Positions 1-5,983 of a DNA stretch of 7,148 nt are shown here, piece by piece. A program made the position numbers and the translations under genes. Source of the stretch: Promethearchaeota archaeon (GTDB lineage: Archaea; Asgardarchaeota; Lokiarchaeia; Sigynarchaeales; SOKP01). Positions within the stretch are counted from its first letter, which is position 1; each line of letters opens with the position of its first letter. The stretch spans positions 1-7,148 of the forward strand of contig JAEOTW010000163.1 of the NCBI GenBank assembly GCA_016839655.1, given 5' to 3'. The notes below the pieces were generated by a model. It was not told the origin of the DNA. It did no database searches and saw only the letters and a list, made by a program, of their open reading frames with translations.

Positions 1-2
1 GA

Positions 3-122
3 ATGTATTCAGTATGGATTGGAGGTTCAATATTAAGCTCTCTAAAGACCTTTAGAAGGATGTGGATAACAAGGCGAGAATATAAGGAAATGGGTCCTGA
101 AGTAATACATAGGTGTTTTTAA
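3..122 (+). CDS. Actin (Lokiactin-like), C-terminal end only, 5' partial
   Basis: The frame beginning at base 3 reads 39 residues to a TAA stop. It matches the C-terminal tail of actin: [10 protein letters not shown], then SL, TF, MWIT, EY, GP and a final HRCF, against ...HRKCF in eukaryotic actins. By eye about two thirds of the residues equal the eukaryotic actin tail, far closer than bacterial MreB or crenactin would be. The two bases before base 3 are GA, which fits an AGA arginine codon, as in the ER(K/M)YSVW of actins. Actin is an ATP-dependent filament-forming protein; Asgard archaea encode true homologues that work with profilin-, gelsolin- and Arp-like proteins. Only the tail is here, so the nucleotide-binding residues cannot be checked. 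The identification is firm; an actin-related protein rather than actin itself remains possible. Confidence 0.9.
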   Translation: MYSVWIGGSILSSLKTFRRMWITRREYKEMGPEVIHRCF

Positions 123-128
123 TTAAAA

Positions 129-139
129 TTTTTTTTTTT
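129..139 (+). terminator. T-tract terminator after actin
   Basis: An uninterrupted run of 11 T follows the actin stop codon by 6 bases. Archaeal RNA polymerase terminates at U-rich tracts without needing a hairpin. The gap before the next gene is only 39 bp, so some read-through into the TrmB-type gene is possible. Confidence 0.6.
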
Positions 140-151
140 ATATTTATATGA

Positions 152-156
152 GGGAG
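152..156 (+). promoter_or_regulatory. Shine-Dalgarno site GGGAG for the roadblock-like/TrmB gene
   Basis: GGGAG lies 5 bases before the ATG at 162 and supports that start. A leader with a ribosome binding site, together with the short distance to actin and no well-placed TATA box, suggests transcription from within or before the actin gene. Confidence 0.6.
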
Positions 157-161
157 ATTGA

Positions 162-1451
162 ATGGAAGAAGTATTATCGAAAATTGATAAGGATATTAAA
201 AAAGATCCTGAAATTCTAGCAGCAGTAATTATTGAAGGAGAAAAAAAATTACTCTATTCAACGGAAAATTGGGACATTAGTAAAGATATTGATTATATTA
301 ATTCTATTTGGGGTACGACAGAAAAACGATATCTCTATCTTTCAGGAAATAAATACACTATAATACAGAATACTATAGATAGATTAATTGCTGTTTCCTT
401 TGATAAAACTGGAAAAATTATAAAAAGACAAGAAAGTATTATTGGATTTAAAGATAATGAGAGGACAGTGCTATGTAAAATTCCCCAAGATCCAACTGGT
501 CAAATGTTATTATTAGCAGTACCAAAAACGGTTAATATTTTAAAAGAACTCAGTTCAAAGGAGCCATATATGGGTCCAGATACAATATTGGGAAAATTTG
601 AAGAATTAAAATGGACAACGCCAAAAGTTTTGCCATTTGACACAATAAATCTTCAAAACTTAGGTTTATTAAGATTTGGGTTAAACGAGAACGAAGCAGA
701 AGTATATCTAACTTTTCTTAAAAAGGGAGAGGAGGGCGACACAATAGGAAATATCAATAAGGAATTATTACATTTAAAAAGAACTCATATTTATCGGATT
801 ATAGAACGATTGGAAAAAAATGGATGGGTCTCACAGGTAATTGAAGCCCGACAGAGAGCTCAAAAGTATAGAGCCATCTCTTTAGATCATATTATTGATG
901 ATTTTATAAAACAACGGGAGAAAGAACTCACCATTCTGAAAAGTTTTCGATTTATTCTTGGTGAAAAATTAGAGAATGGATGGATTGATATTTCTGAATT
1001 GGAACATGACTTACAGAATATGTATAGCAAAGAATATGATTTTAACAATCTTGGAGTAACAGGAGTTGAAAAAGACTGTGGATTATTGATCTTTGAATAT
1101 GAGAGTCCAGTTGATAATCATATTGTAATAAGAGCAGCTCTGCAATTATCCTTTGAAAAAATTAGAGCAAAACTTTTTGTGTGGGAAGATATTGATGATG
1201 ATATCGAAAGAGGATATAAAAATCCTGACCTGGAGGAAATTAAAATAGTTGATAAAAAAATTTTAGATTATTATGGTTCTGAAGTGTATATTCGTTTCAA
1301 GAAGGGGAGTAAGACAGCGAACAATGTTGGAGACGATTGGTTTATTGCTCTCAAACAAGTAGCTGTTCCGATTGAAAATAAGATTTACATTGTTTGGGGC
1401 TCGGAAGAAAAGTTCACTATTTTGTTGAATATGATTTTAAAAATAGGATAA
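162..1451 (+). CDS. TrmB-type winged-helix regulator with N-terminal roadblock/LC7-like domain
   Basis: This 429-residue soluble protein has three parts. Residues 1-130 form an alpha/beta domain (AAVIIEGEKKLLYST, a helix, a beta-rich stretch ending GQMLLLAVPK, then a helix). Its layout resembles roadblock/LC7 or longin-like folds, which Asgard archaea carry in large numbers; this is inference from pattern only. Residues 164-240 are a TrmB-type winged helix (GLNENEAEVYLTFL, recognition helix near RTHIYRIIERLEKNGWV), followed by a charged helix at 241-275. Residues 300-429 form a C-terminal module with KDCGLLIF (304-311) and K-x-V-x-V-P-I (398-404), then KIYIVWG. The module is shared with the two other TrmB-type proteins here. 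The gene follows actin by 39 bp and converges with the methyltransferase. It is probably a DNA-binding regulator; the ligand or partner is unknown. The winged helix is firm, the N-terminal fold tentative. Confidence 0.8.
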   Translation: MEEVLSKIDKDIKKDPEILAAVIIEGEKKLLYSTENWDISKDIDYINSIWGTTEKRYLYLSGNKYTIIQNTIDRLIAVSFDKTGKIIKRQESIIGFKDNERTVLCKIPQDPTGQMLLLAVPKTVNILKELSSKEPYMGPDTILGKFEELKWTTPKVLPFDTINLQNLGLLRFGLNENEAEVYLTFLKKGEEGDTIGNINKELLHLKRTHIYRIIERLEKNGWVSQVIEARQRAQKYRAISLDHIIDDFIKQREKELTILKSFRFILGEKLENGWIDISELEHDLQNMYSKEYDFNNLGVTGVEKDCGLLIFEYESPVDNHIVIRAALQLSFEKIRAKLFVWEDIDDDIERGYKNPDLEEIKIVDKKILDYYGSEVYIRFKKGSKTANNVGDDWFIALKQVAVPIENKIYIVWGSEEKFTILLNMILKIG

Positions 1452-1471
1452 AAAAAAATTTCTTTTTCTTA
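1450..1471. terminator. Bidirectional T-rich terminator between convergent genes
   Basis: The 20-bp gap between the convergent stops at 1451 and 1472 is an A9 run (1450-1458) followed by a T-rich stretch. It gives a T-rich end on the + strand (TTTCTTTTTCTT) and a T9 run on the - strand, which fits archaeal termination for both genes. Confidence 0.5.
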
Positions 1472-2173
1472 TTATTGAGGCTTATTCACAATTAATAAAT
1501 CAAAGATGTCTGTTTTAATTGCATATTTATTTTTTAAATCTGTTTGGTCTAACATCGTTCGTATTTCTTCTGGAGTATATCCTGCTAAAATCGATGTTTT
1601 CCAATAATAACTTATTTCTTTAGAAATATTCAATTTTGCTATGTTAAATATTAGTTTAGCGCCTAATCCAATATCTCTACGGCCGTCACCAACGCAAAAG
1701 ATTCCATTCGGTTTTAAAACTCGAGCAATTTCGTTGAAAACGCGTATAGGATTATCCCAGTGGTGCAAGCTATCATGGGTAATGATAACATCAAAAGAAT
1801 TCTCTTCGAATTGATTCATATTTGTAGCATCTCCTTGTATAAACTCAATTCGATCTTTAACGCCTTCATCGTCTATGTTTTTATTTGCTACTCTAATCAT
1901 ATCTTCCGATATTTCCAACCCTGTTATTTTTAACGTAGAGTTTTCCTTAGCCATAATAATCGTTATCCACCCGGGTCCAGGACCAATTTCAAGAACATTA
2001 GAATTGTCCGTAACATTCAATTCATAGAGAATGAATTTCACGAAATTTCGATATTCTCGCATTCTTTTTTTAAATTCTTCATTTAGTTCTTCCATACTGA
2101 GCTCTGGCATATCAATAATTGCTTCTCCTTCTGGAACTCTTGGAGGAATTTTTTTGCTTTTTGATTTACTCAT
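1472..2173 (-). CDS. Class I SAM-dependent methyltransferase (Methyltransf_11/UbiE-like)
   Basis: This 233-residue protein has the Rossmann-type fold that transfers a methyl group from S-adenosylmethionine. Visible motifs (numbered from the ATG at 2173) are motif I VLEIGPGPG at 60-68, the acidic ribose-binding residue E87 (GLEIS), GDAT at 114-117, and the post-II stretch FDVIITHDSLHHW at 127-139 followed by VLKPNG (152-157). The first 40 residues are charged and lysine-rich with no signal peptide. The substrate cannot be told from sequence; related proteins act on small molecules, quinones or lipids. A GTG at 2185 would add four residues, but that GTG is part of a GTGAT ribosome binding site seven bases from the ATG, so the ATG is preferred. 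The gene is divergent from a TrmB-type regulator with a palindrome between them, so control by that regulator is likely. Confidence 0.85.
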   Translation of the reverse strand: MSKSKSKKIPPRVPEGEAIIDMPELSMEELNEEFKKRMREYRNFVKFILYELNVTDNSNVLEIGPGPGWITIIMAKENSTLKITGLEISEDMIRVANKNIDDEGVKDRIEFIQGDATNMNQFEENSFDVIITHDSLHHWDNPIRVFNEIARVLKPNGIFCVGDGRRDIGLGAKLIFNIAKLNISKEISYYWKTSILAGYTPEEIRTMLDQTDLKNKYAIKTDIFDLLIVNKPQ

Positions 2174-2180
2174 TTCTCTT

Positions 2181-2185
2181 ATCAC
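2181..2185 (-). promoter_or_regulatory. Shine-Dalgarno site GTGAT for the methyltransferase
   Basis: On the minus strand GTGAT is followed by 7 bases and then ATG. GTGAT pairs with the AUCAC of the archaeal 16S 3' end. The same motif and spacing occur before the HD gene and before the ATG at 7140, so it is likely a real site and moves the start to 2173. Confidence 0.6.
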
Positions 2186-2220
2186 TTTTTTGTGTTATAG
2201 TACTAATAAAATCTGATTCA

Positions 2221-2228
2221 TATTTAAA
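2221..2228 (-). promoter_or_regulatory. TATA box of the methyltransferase promoter
   Basis: The minus strand reads TTTAAATA, the archaeal TATA consensus. Initiation about 25 bases downstream would fall near 2200 and leave a leader of roughly 25 bases that contains the GTGAT site. Confidence 0.6.
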
Positions 2229-2237
2229 GCTCAGTTT

Positions 2238-2259
2238 GTTGTCAAGAAGCGTTGACAAC
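2238..2259. promoter_or_regulatory. Operator-like perfect inverted repeat between divergent promoters
   Basis: GTTGTCAA at 2238-2245 and TTGACAAC at 2252-2259 are exact reverse complements separated by 6 bases. The site lies about 10 bp upstream of the TATA boxes of both the methyltransferase (2221-2228) and the TrmB-type gene (2269-2279). This is where a dimeric regulator could repress or activate both. The encoded TrmB-type protein next to it is the obvious candidate. The repeat is directly seen; its binder is inferred. Confidence 0.65.
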
Positions 2260-2268
2260 TAGATTAAA

Positions 2269-2279
2269 TTTTAATATAT
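2269..2279 (+). promoter_or_regulatory. TATA box of the second TrmB-type gene
   Basis: TTTTAATATAT is centred about 30 bases before the ATG at 2304, so transcription should begin just before the start codon and give a leaderless or nearly leaderless mRNA. Confidence 0.5.
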
Positions 2280-2303
2280 CCCAAGTGATTCAACTATGTA
2301 ACC

Positions 2304-3185
2304 ATGGAAGAACACAATATAAAATCTGAACTTGCAGATAAATACAAAAATGAGATTCTTACTTTTGGACTATTAGAAGAGGAAGCGATTGTATATTTAT
2401 CACTTTTAAAACGAGGATCAAGAGGAGAGGTTGTCGGACGCATTAAAAATGAATTAGAGATTGGGAGGACTACAATTTACGCTATAATGGAGAGACTATC
2501 AACAAAGGGATGGGTAATTGCTGAAGAGATTTCTGAAAACCCTAAAAGGATTAAATACATTGCAAAATCACCTTATTCAGTGTTTAATGAAAAGATTGAG
2601 AAAAAAGAAAAGGAATTAAAATTGTTAGAAGAATGTAGCCTTTATATCGGGGACAACCTTGAACAGGTTTATCAAGGAGCAAAAAAACTCACAATTGATA
2701 CTATACATCCAGCAGGATATAAATATTTAAAACCGTTAGTGGAAGAAGGTTGGAAAATTAAGTCTGAAGTAATAGAATATTCTGATTCAGCTGAGAGATT
2801 AACACTTGATTATGAATTAAAAGGCCATAAAGGAATTCCAAAAGATTGTGGTCTAATAATCTTTAATTTCAATCGAAATGTTGAAAAGGATGAAAACCTA
2901 ATAAATGAAGCGATTAGAGTATTTAAATCCAAAACAGAATATGAAATTCGCAACGATAAAATTCCCGGATTTGAAGATGTAAAGCTTAAGGAGATAAGTT
3001 TCCATGATTATCCGGGATTAGATGTATTTGTTAAACTGAAATACAAAAAGAAACAGTGGTTAGTTGGCAAAGAGGTTGTTCTTCCTATTGGGAAAAAAAT
3101 TTTTTTGTTATTTGGAAATCCGGAAAATTTTCAATTTCTATACGACACAATAGTTCATTTAGAAGATTTTCATCATTTGGTTTAA
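2304..3185 (+). CDS. TrmB-type winged-helix transcriptional regulator
   Basis: This 293-residue protein begins with a TrmB-type winged helix at about residues 15-90 (FGLLEEEAIVYLSLLKRG; recognition helix IGRTTIYAIMERLSTKGWV at 53-71). A charged helix follows at 93-112, the usual dimerising linker of this family. The C-terminal part has YLKPL at 141-145, KDCGLIIF at 180-187, and K-x-V-x-L-P-I at 256-262 followed by KIFLLFG. These elements recur in the other TrmB-type proteins of the window. I see no match to the sugar-binding domain of Thermococcales TrmB, so a sugar ligand should not be assumed. The gene is divergent from the methyltransferase and shares with it an inverted repeat, which suggests control of itself and of that enzyme. 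The ATG at 2304 fits the TATA box spacing; an ATG-TAA start-stop pair lies just upstream at 2296-2301. Confidence 0.85.
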   Translation: MEEHNIKSELADKYKNEILTFGLLEEEAIVYLSLLKRGSRGEVVGRIKNELEIGRTTIYAIMERLSTKGWVIAEEISENPKRIKYIAKSPYSVFNEKIEKKEKELKLLEECSLYIGDNLEQVYQGAKKLTIDTIHPAGYKYLKPLVEEGWKIKSEVIEYSDSAERLTLDYELKGHKGIPKDCGLIIFNFNRNVEKDENLINEAIRVFKSKTEYEIRNDKIPGFEDVKLKEISFHDYPGLDVFVKLKYKKKQWLVGKEVVLPIGKKIFLLFGNPENFQFLYDTIVHLEDFHHLV

Positions 3186-3213
3186 TCTTATTTCCCAAAA
3201 ACTTGACAAATAG

Positions 3214-3241
3214 TAAAAAAATTAAAAAATTTATTTCTTTT
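3214..3241 (-). terminator. T-tract terminator of the dehydrogenase gene
   Basis: In the 54-bp gap between convergent stops, the minus strand carries T6 (3229-3224) and T7 (3221-3215) within a very T-rich stretch just after the dehydrogenase stop. The plus strand also has short T-rich segments (3230-3241) that may serve the TrmB-type gene. Confidence 0.5.
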
Positions 3242-4526
3242 ATATTATACTTTCCAATTGGGTAAGATTAGAAATAAAAGTTAGTACTGTTCTTTCTCTA
3301 TTGTTTAATACTTTTAGAGCAATTTTTAATTCATCAGGATCTTTAATCCATCCCTTTGCATCATCTATGCATTTATGAAAGTGATCGGCAAGTTTCTCCA
3401 AAACTTGATTATACCAAGGCAATTTCTTTATGATAGGAAGCGAAGCATCTTCTTTTTGATTATGGGTGATATTAGGTATTTTTTGAATCTCATTATCAAG
3501 TTCTGTTATAATCTCAACGCATTTATCTATTTTCATTCCACACCTTTTCGCAAAAGTGCGATTCATCCACTTTTTCGCTAATAAACCTAAATTATTTGTC
3601 TCTTGACTAAGTTTTTCTATAATAGCTTGAACTTTTTGAGAATTTTCAAGAGTCTCCGAAATAAAGACTTTAAATTCAGTTTCATTTAATATCTTTTTCT
3701 CTTTCACCGAGCTATGATCCTTTTTTGAATTAATTAATCCCAATTTTAATAGAGAGGAGAATGGTTCGGCTATTTGACCGTGAAATTCCTTTGCATACAC
3801 AATTGCATATGCCCATCCAGCAGCACAATGATCTGCAGGCATTAATCCATCATATCCTGGGTTAATTCCTTGATTTTTAAATTCTTCTTCAGTCATTCCA
3901 TATTTTGGTGCTAAAATACGACTATACTCCTGTAATCCTGGTGTATCAATCATTCCAGGGCCAAAGACGAAGACTGAAATATTTGTATTATCTAATTCTG
4001 CAGCAAGTGAAATCCCTATTGATGTCAAAGCTGTTTTAGTTGCAAAATAGGGCGCCATATATGGCCATCCTTCCGCTGAGGTTACAGTATTTATTACACC
4101 ATCATTTTGTTTAACCATATAGGGCAAAAAAGTCTTTATAGCATATACTGCCCCACGAATATTAACGTTATAAATTTTATCCCAATCTTCCATCGATAGT
4201 TCATTTATAGTACCTGCTGAAGTTGCATAGGCATTATTAATCAGGATATTCACTTTTTCAAATCTTTCAATAACTATGTTCTCTAAGTTCTTAATATCTT
4301 CTTCTTTAGATACATCTGTTTTAACGAAAAGAGCAGTTCCACCCTCGGAACAAATTAAATCTTCCACCTCTTTTCCATATTCATTTATTTCTGCAATGAC
4401 AACTTTTGCTCCTAACCAAGCTAGAGCTCTTGCGAGTTCTTTACCGATGCCTTTCCCTGCACCTGTAATGATTGCAACTTTATTTTTTAGTGAATTTCTT
4501 GACAAACCTAATTTTTCAATAAGCAT
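3240..4526 (-). CDS. Short-chain dehydrogenase/reductase with unusual helical C-terminal extension
   Basis: Residues 13 to about 262 form a classical SDR Rossmann domain. It has TGAGKGIG at 21-28, the acidic E46 at the end of beta-2 (pointing to NAD(H) rather than NADP(H)), D71, NNAY at 97-100 in place of NNAG, N122, catalytic S150, Y160 and K164 (YFATK), and PG at 190-191. The tetrad is complete, so it should be an active alcohol/carbonyl oxidoreductase; the substrate is unknown. The protein is 428 residues against the usual 250-280. The extra part, about 270-428, is lysine- and glutamate-rich, predicted helical, and includes a short W/C/H-containing stretch (LPWYNQVLEKLADHFHKC). I do not recognise it. 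The gene is divergent from a TetR-family regulator, with repeats between them that border the SDR promoter. Confidence 0.88.
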   Translation of the reverse strand: MLIEKLGLSRNSLKNKVAIITGAGKGIGKELARALAWLGAKVVIAEINEYGKEVEDLICSEGGTALFVKTDVSKEEDIKNLENIVIERFEKVNILINNAYATSAGTINELSMEDWDKIYNVNIRGAVYAIKTFLPYMVKQNDGVINTVTSAEGWPYMAPYFATKTALTSIGISLAAELDNTNISVFVFGPGMIDTPGLQEYSRILAPKYGMTEEEFKNQGINPGYDGLMPADHCAAGWAYAIVYAKEFHGQIAEPFSSLLKLGLINSKKDHSSVKEKKILNETEFKVFISETLENSQKVQAIIEKLSQETNNLGLLAKKWMNRTFAKRCGMKIDKCVEIITELDNEIQKIPNITHNQKEDASLPIIKKLPWYNQVLEKLADHFHKCIDDAKGWIKDPDELKIALKVLNNRERTVLTFISNLTQLESII

Positions 4527-4554
4527 TTGATAAATCCCAATTATTGCTATTTAT

Positions 4555-4561
4555 TATTTAA
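4555..4561 (-). promoter_or_regulatory. Possible TATA box of the dehydrogenase promoter
   Basis: The minus strand reads TTAAATA about 32 bases before the ATG at 4526, giving an almost leaderless transcript. An alternative, TATTTATATA at 4584-4575, is a better TATA match. It would give a leader near 28 bases and is bracketed by GTGAC (4570-4574) and GTCAC (4590-4594). Confidence 0.4.
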
Positions 4562-4589
4562 GAATTAATGTGACTATATAAATATTTGG

Positions 4590-4621
4590 GTCACCAAGTC
4601 ATTTGGTCATTTAGTCATAAA
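4590..4621 (+). repeat. Four tandem 8-bp GTCA repeats in the dehydrogenase/TetR intergenic region
   Basis: Four consecutive units GTCACCAA, GTCATTTG, GTCATTTA and GTCATAAA run without gaps. Each begins with GTCA, and the remaining four bases vary. An inverted copy, GTGAC, lies at 4570-4574. The array is in the 128-bp divergent intergenic region, next to the promoters of both genes, which suggests a multi-copy protein binding site rather than a selfish repeat. Confidence 0.7.
4591..4609. promoter_or_regulatory. Imperfect palindrome, candidate TetR operator
   Basis: Within the repeat array, ACCAA (4593-4597) and TTGGT (4603-4607) are inverted around a 5-base spacer, with a further T/A pair outside, making a 19-bp imperfect palindrome. 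This length suits a TetR-family dimer, and the TetR gene starts 46 bp away. Whether the palindrome or the GTCA direct repeats is the true recognition unit cannot be told from sequence. Confidence 0.5.
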
Positions 4622-4635
4622 TTTTTAAGTAAATA
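4622..4635 (+). promoter_or_regulatory. Possible TATA region of the TetR gene
   Basis: TTTTTAAG with a following TAAATA lies about 20-33 bases before the ATG at 4655. No Shine-Dalgarno sequence precedes that ATG, which fits a leaderless mRNA. The element abuts the last GTCA unit, so a protein bound there would hinder TBP/TFB. Confidence 0.4.
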
Positions 4636-4654
4636 AGCCCTTTATATTATTATA

Positions 4655-5281
4655 ATGCCTAAAGCTTTTACTTTTGAAGAGAAAAAGATAATTAAAAACA
4701 ACCTAATTGAAAAAGGTGCAGAGTTTTTTGGAATATATGGATTAAAAAAAACAAATGTCGAAGATATAACTAATGCTGTAGGTATTGCAAAAGGATCATT
4801 TTATTCCTTCTATAATTCAAAAGAAGAATTATTTCTGGATGTTCTCACTCAAGCGGAAGAAAGGATGAAAAAAAAAATGATGCAAATATTAAAAAAAATG
4901 AAGAAAGAACCTAAAGGCACCTTTAAAAATTTTATACACTTTCATGTTCAAGCCCCAAAAGAAAATCCAATTATCCAACAAATCGCCGATAAAAATACTA
5001 GAGAATATCTTGTTAGGAAATTACATAATAATCCTAAATTAGAGCAAAAACTCCAAACTTATGAATATATTCCACAATTTATTAAAATGTGGCAAAAGCA
5101 GGGATTAATTATTGATAAAGATCCCGAAATTTTAGGAGGTATATTAAAATCTATATTTACAATCGGTTTAGATGATGAGATAATGGAATATATTGGAAGA
5201 GAAAAATATCCTGAAATTATTGATAATTTAATTAATATTATTGTTGAGTATATGGTTATATCTGATTCCAATGATAAATGA
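4655..5281 (+). CDS. TetR/AcrR-family transcriptional regulator
   Basis: The 208-residue length is typical for the family. The N-terminal helix-turn-helix is textbook: GAEFFGIYGLKKTNVEDI (21-38), AVGIAKGSFYSFYNSKEEL (41-59), so residues 32-53 contact DNA. The rest is a helical ligand-binding and dimerisation domain whose inducer cannot be predicted. TetR-family proteins usually repress a neighbouring gene and themselves and release DNA when they bind a small molecule. The divergent dehydrogenase and the palindrome with GTCA repeats between them make that gene the likely target. An A10 run at 4867-4876 lies inside the frame (KKK) and does not interrupt it. TetR regulators are less common in archaea than in bacteria, so acquisition by transfer is possible, but base composition does not differ visibly from the neighbours. 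Confidence 0.9.
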   Translation: MPKAFTFEEKKIIKNNLIEKGAEFFGIYGLKKTNVEDITNAVGIAKGSFYSFYNSKEELFLDVLTQAEERMKKKMMQILKKMKKEPKGTFKNFIHFHVQAPKENPIIQQIADKNTREYLVRKLHNNPKLEQKLQTYEYIPQFIKMWQKQGLIIDKDPEILGGILKSIFTIGLDDEIMEYIGREKYPEIIDNLINIIVEYMVISDSNDK

Positions 5282-5375
5282 ATTCTATTTAATTTCTAGA
5301 ACATATAAGAATTCCCATATCTATAAATGCTTTTCTAAATACTGAAAGTTTCTATAATTTAATATTATTGGAAAA

Positions 5376-5972
5376 TTAAATTTCATCCCTAACTTCCTTA
5401 TAGAAATCTAGAATTATTTTATACCGTTTTTCAGCAATTTCTTTTGAAATATCGAGAAATAACCTATCTTTTAATTTAATTATCTTTTCCTCCAAATGGT
5501 TTATAGCATCACTAATATTACCTTTATTCTTAACTGTAAATCCTATGGTCCTATATAACCCGATGGCTCCAATAGCGTCCAACTTATCAGCATCGGATAG
5601 AATTTTAGCTTCTAGTGTTTGAGGTTTAATTTTATTTGAGAATGAATGAGCTCTTATACAATGGATTATTTTATCAATCTCTTTTTGAGAATATCTAGTA
5701 CCAAGAGAGTTAAGGTAATTTCTGGTTAAATCAGATGAAATTTCGGCATGATTTCGTTTATCTTGGCCAGGAATTTCATTTCTTCTTCCAATATCATGTA
5801 AGAGAGCAGCAGTTTTTAGAATCTTTAAATCGGCATCTAAATTTTCACCTATCTTGATGCACTGATTATAAACTCTTTGCGTATGAGGAAAACCATGGAT
5901 ATCGTCTTGTTCTGAATTTGCTAACGCATATTTCCTGATAAACGCATATAATGAACTACTATTATTTTCCAT
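5376..5972 (-). CDS. HD-domain phosphohydrolase, YedJ/COG1418-like
   Basis: This 198-residue soluble protein of the HD superfamily is a metal-dependent phosphohydrolase. Motifs from the ATG at 5972 are HTQRV with H30, the LLHDIG doublet H59-D60, HAEIS with H75, RAHSFS with H109, and SDADKLDAIGAIG with D127. The TLEAKI stretch (119-124) together with DADKLDAIGAIGL closely recalls E. coli YedJ and its relatives, whose natural substrate is not settled; nucleotides or other phosphate esters are likely. All expected metal ligands are present. The first ATG at 6017 would overlap the preceding regulator by 38 bp. The ATG at 5972 instead follows a GTGAT site by six bases and lies 7 bp after the regulator stop, so it is chosen. 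The two genes form an operon and may be translationally coupled. Confidence 0.85.
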   Translation of the reverse strand: MENNSSSLYAFIRKYALANSEQDDIHGFPHTQRVYNQCIKIGENLDADLKILKTAALLHDIGRRNEIPGQDKRNHAEISSDLTRNYLNSLGTRYSQKEIDKIIHCIRAHSFSNKIKPQTLEAKILSDADKLDAIGAIGLYRTIGFTVKNKGNISDAINHLEEKIIKLKDRLFLDISKEIAEKRYKIILDFYKEVRDEI

Positions 5973-5978
5973 TATATA

Positions 5979-5983
5979 ATCAC
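5979..5983 (-). promoter_or_regulatory. Shine-Dalgarno site GTGAT for the HD gene, overlapping the upstream stop codon
   Basis: The minus strand reads AAGTGAT, then 6 bases, then ATG. The TGA inside the motif is the stop codon of the TrmB-type gene, so a ribosome terminating there is already at the next binding site. This supports the start at 5972 and translational coupling. Confidence 0.6.

Noticed and set aside
2174..2185. GTG start of the methyltransferase at 2185
   Set aside because: The GTG is part of the GTGAT ribosome binding site for the ATG at 2173, and the four extra residues carry no domain.
2031..2216. Small + strand open frame over the methyltransferase start
   Set aside because: It is antisense to a clear gene, low in complexity, and has no motif or binding site.
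4276..4530. Open + strand frame of 84 codons over the 5' part of the dehydrogenase
   Set aside because: It is antisense to the conserved SDR nucleotide-binding region, so its openness follows from the codon pattern of the real gene.
4867..4876. A10 run inside the TetR gene as a possible programmed frameshift
   Set aside because: The frame stays intact through the run and the protein has normal family length. A-rich runs encoding lysines are expected in AT-rich DNA.
5282..5375. The 94-bp gap between the convergent TetR and HD genes as a possible small RNA or terminator hairpin
   Set aside because: The gap is AT-rich with short T-rich stretches that may end transcription, but I see no convincing stem, long T tract or promoter.
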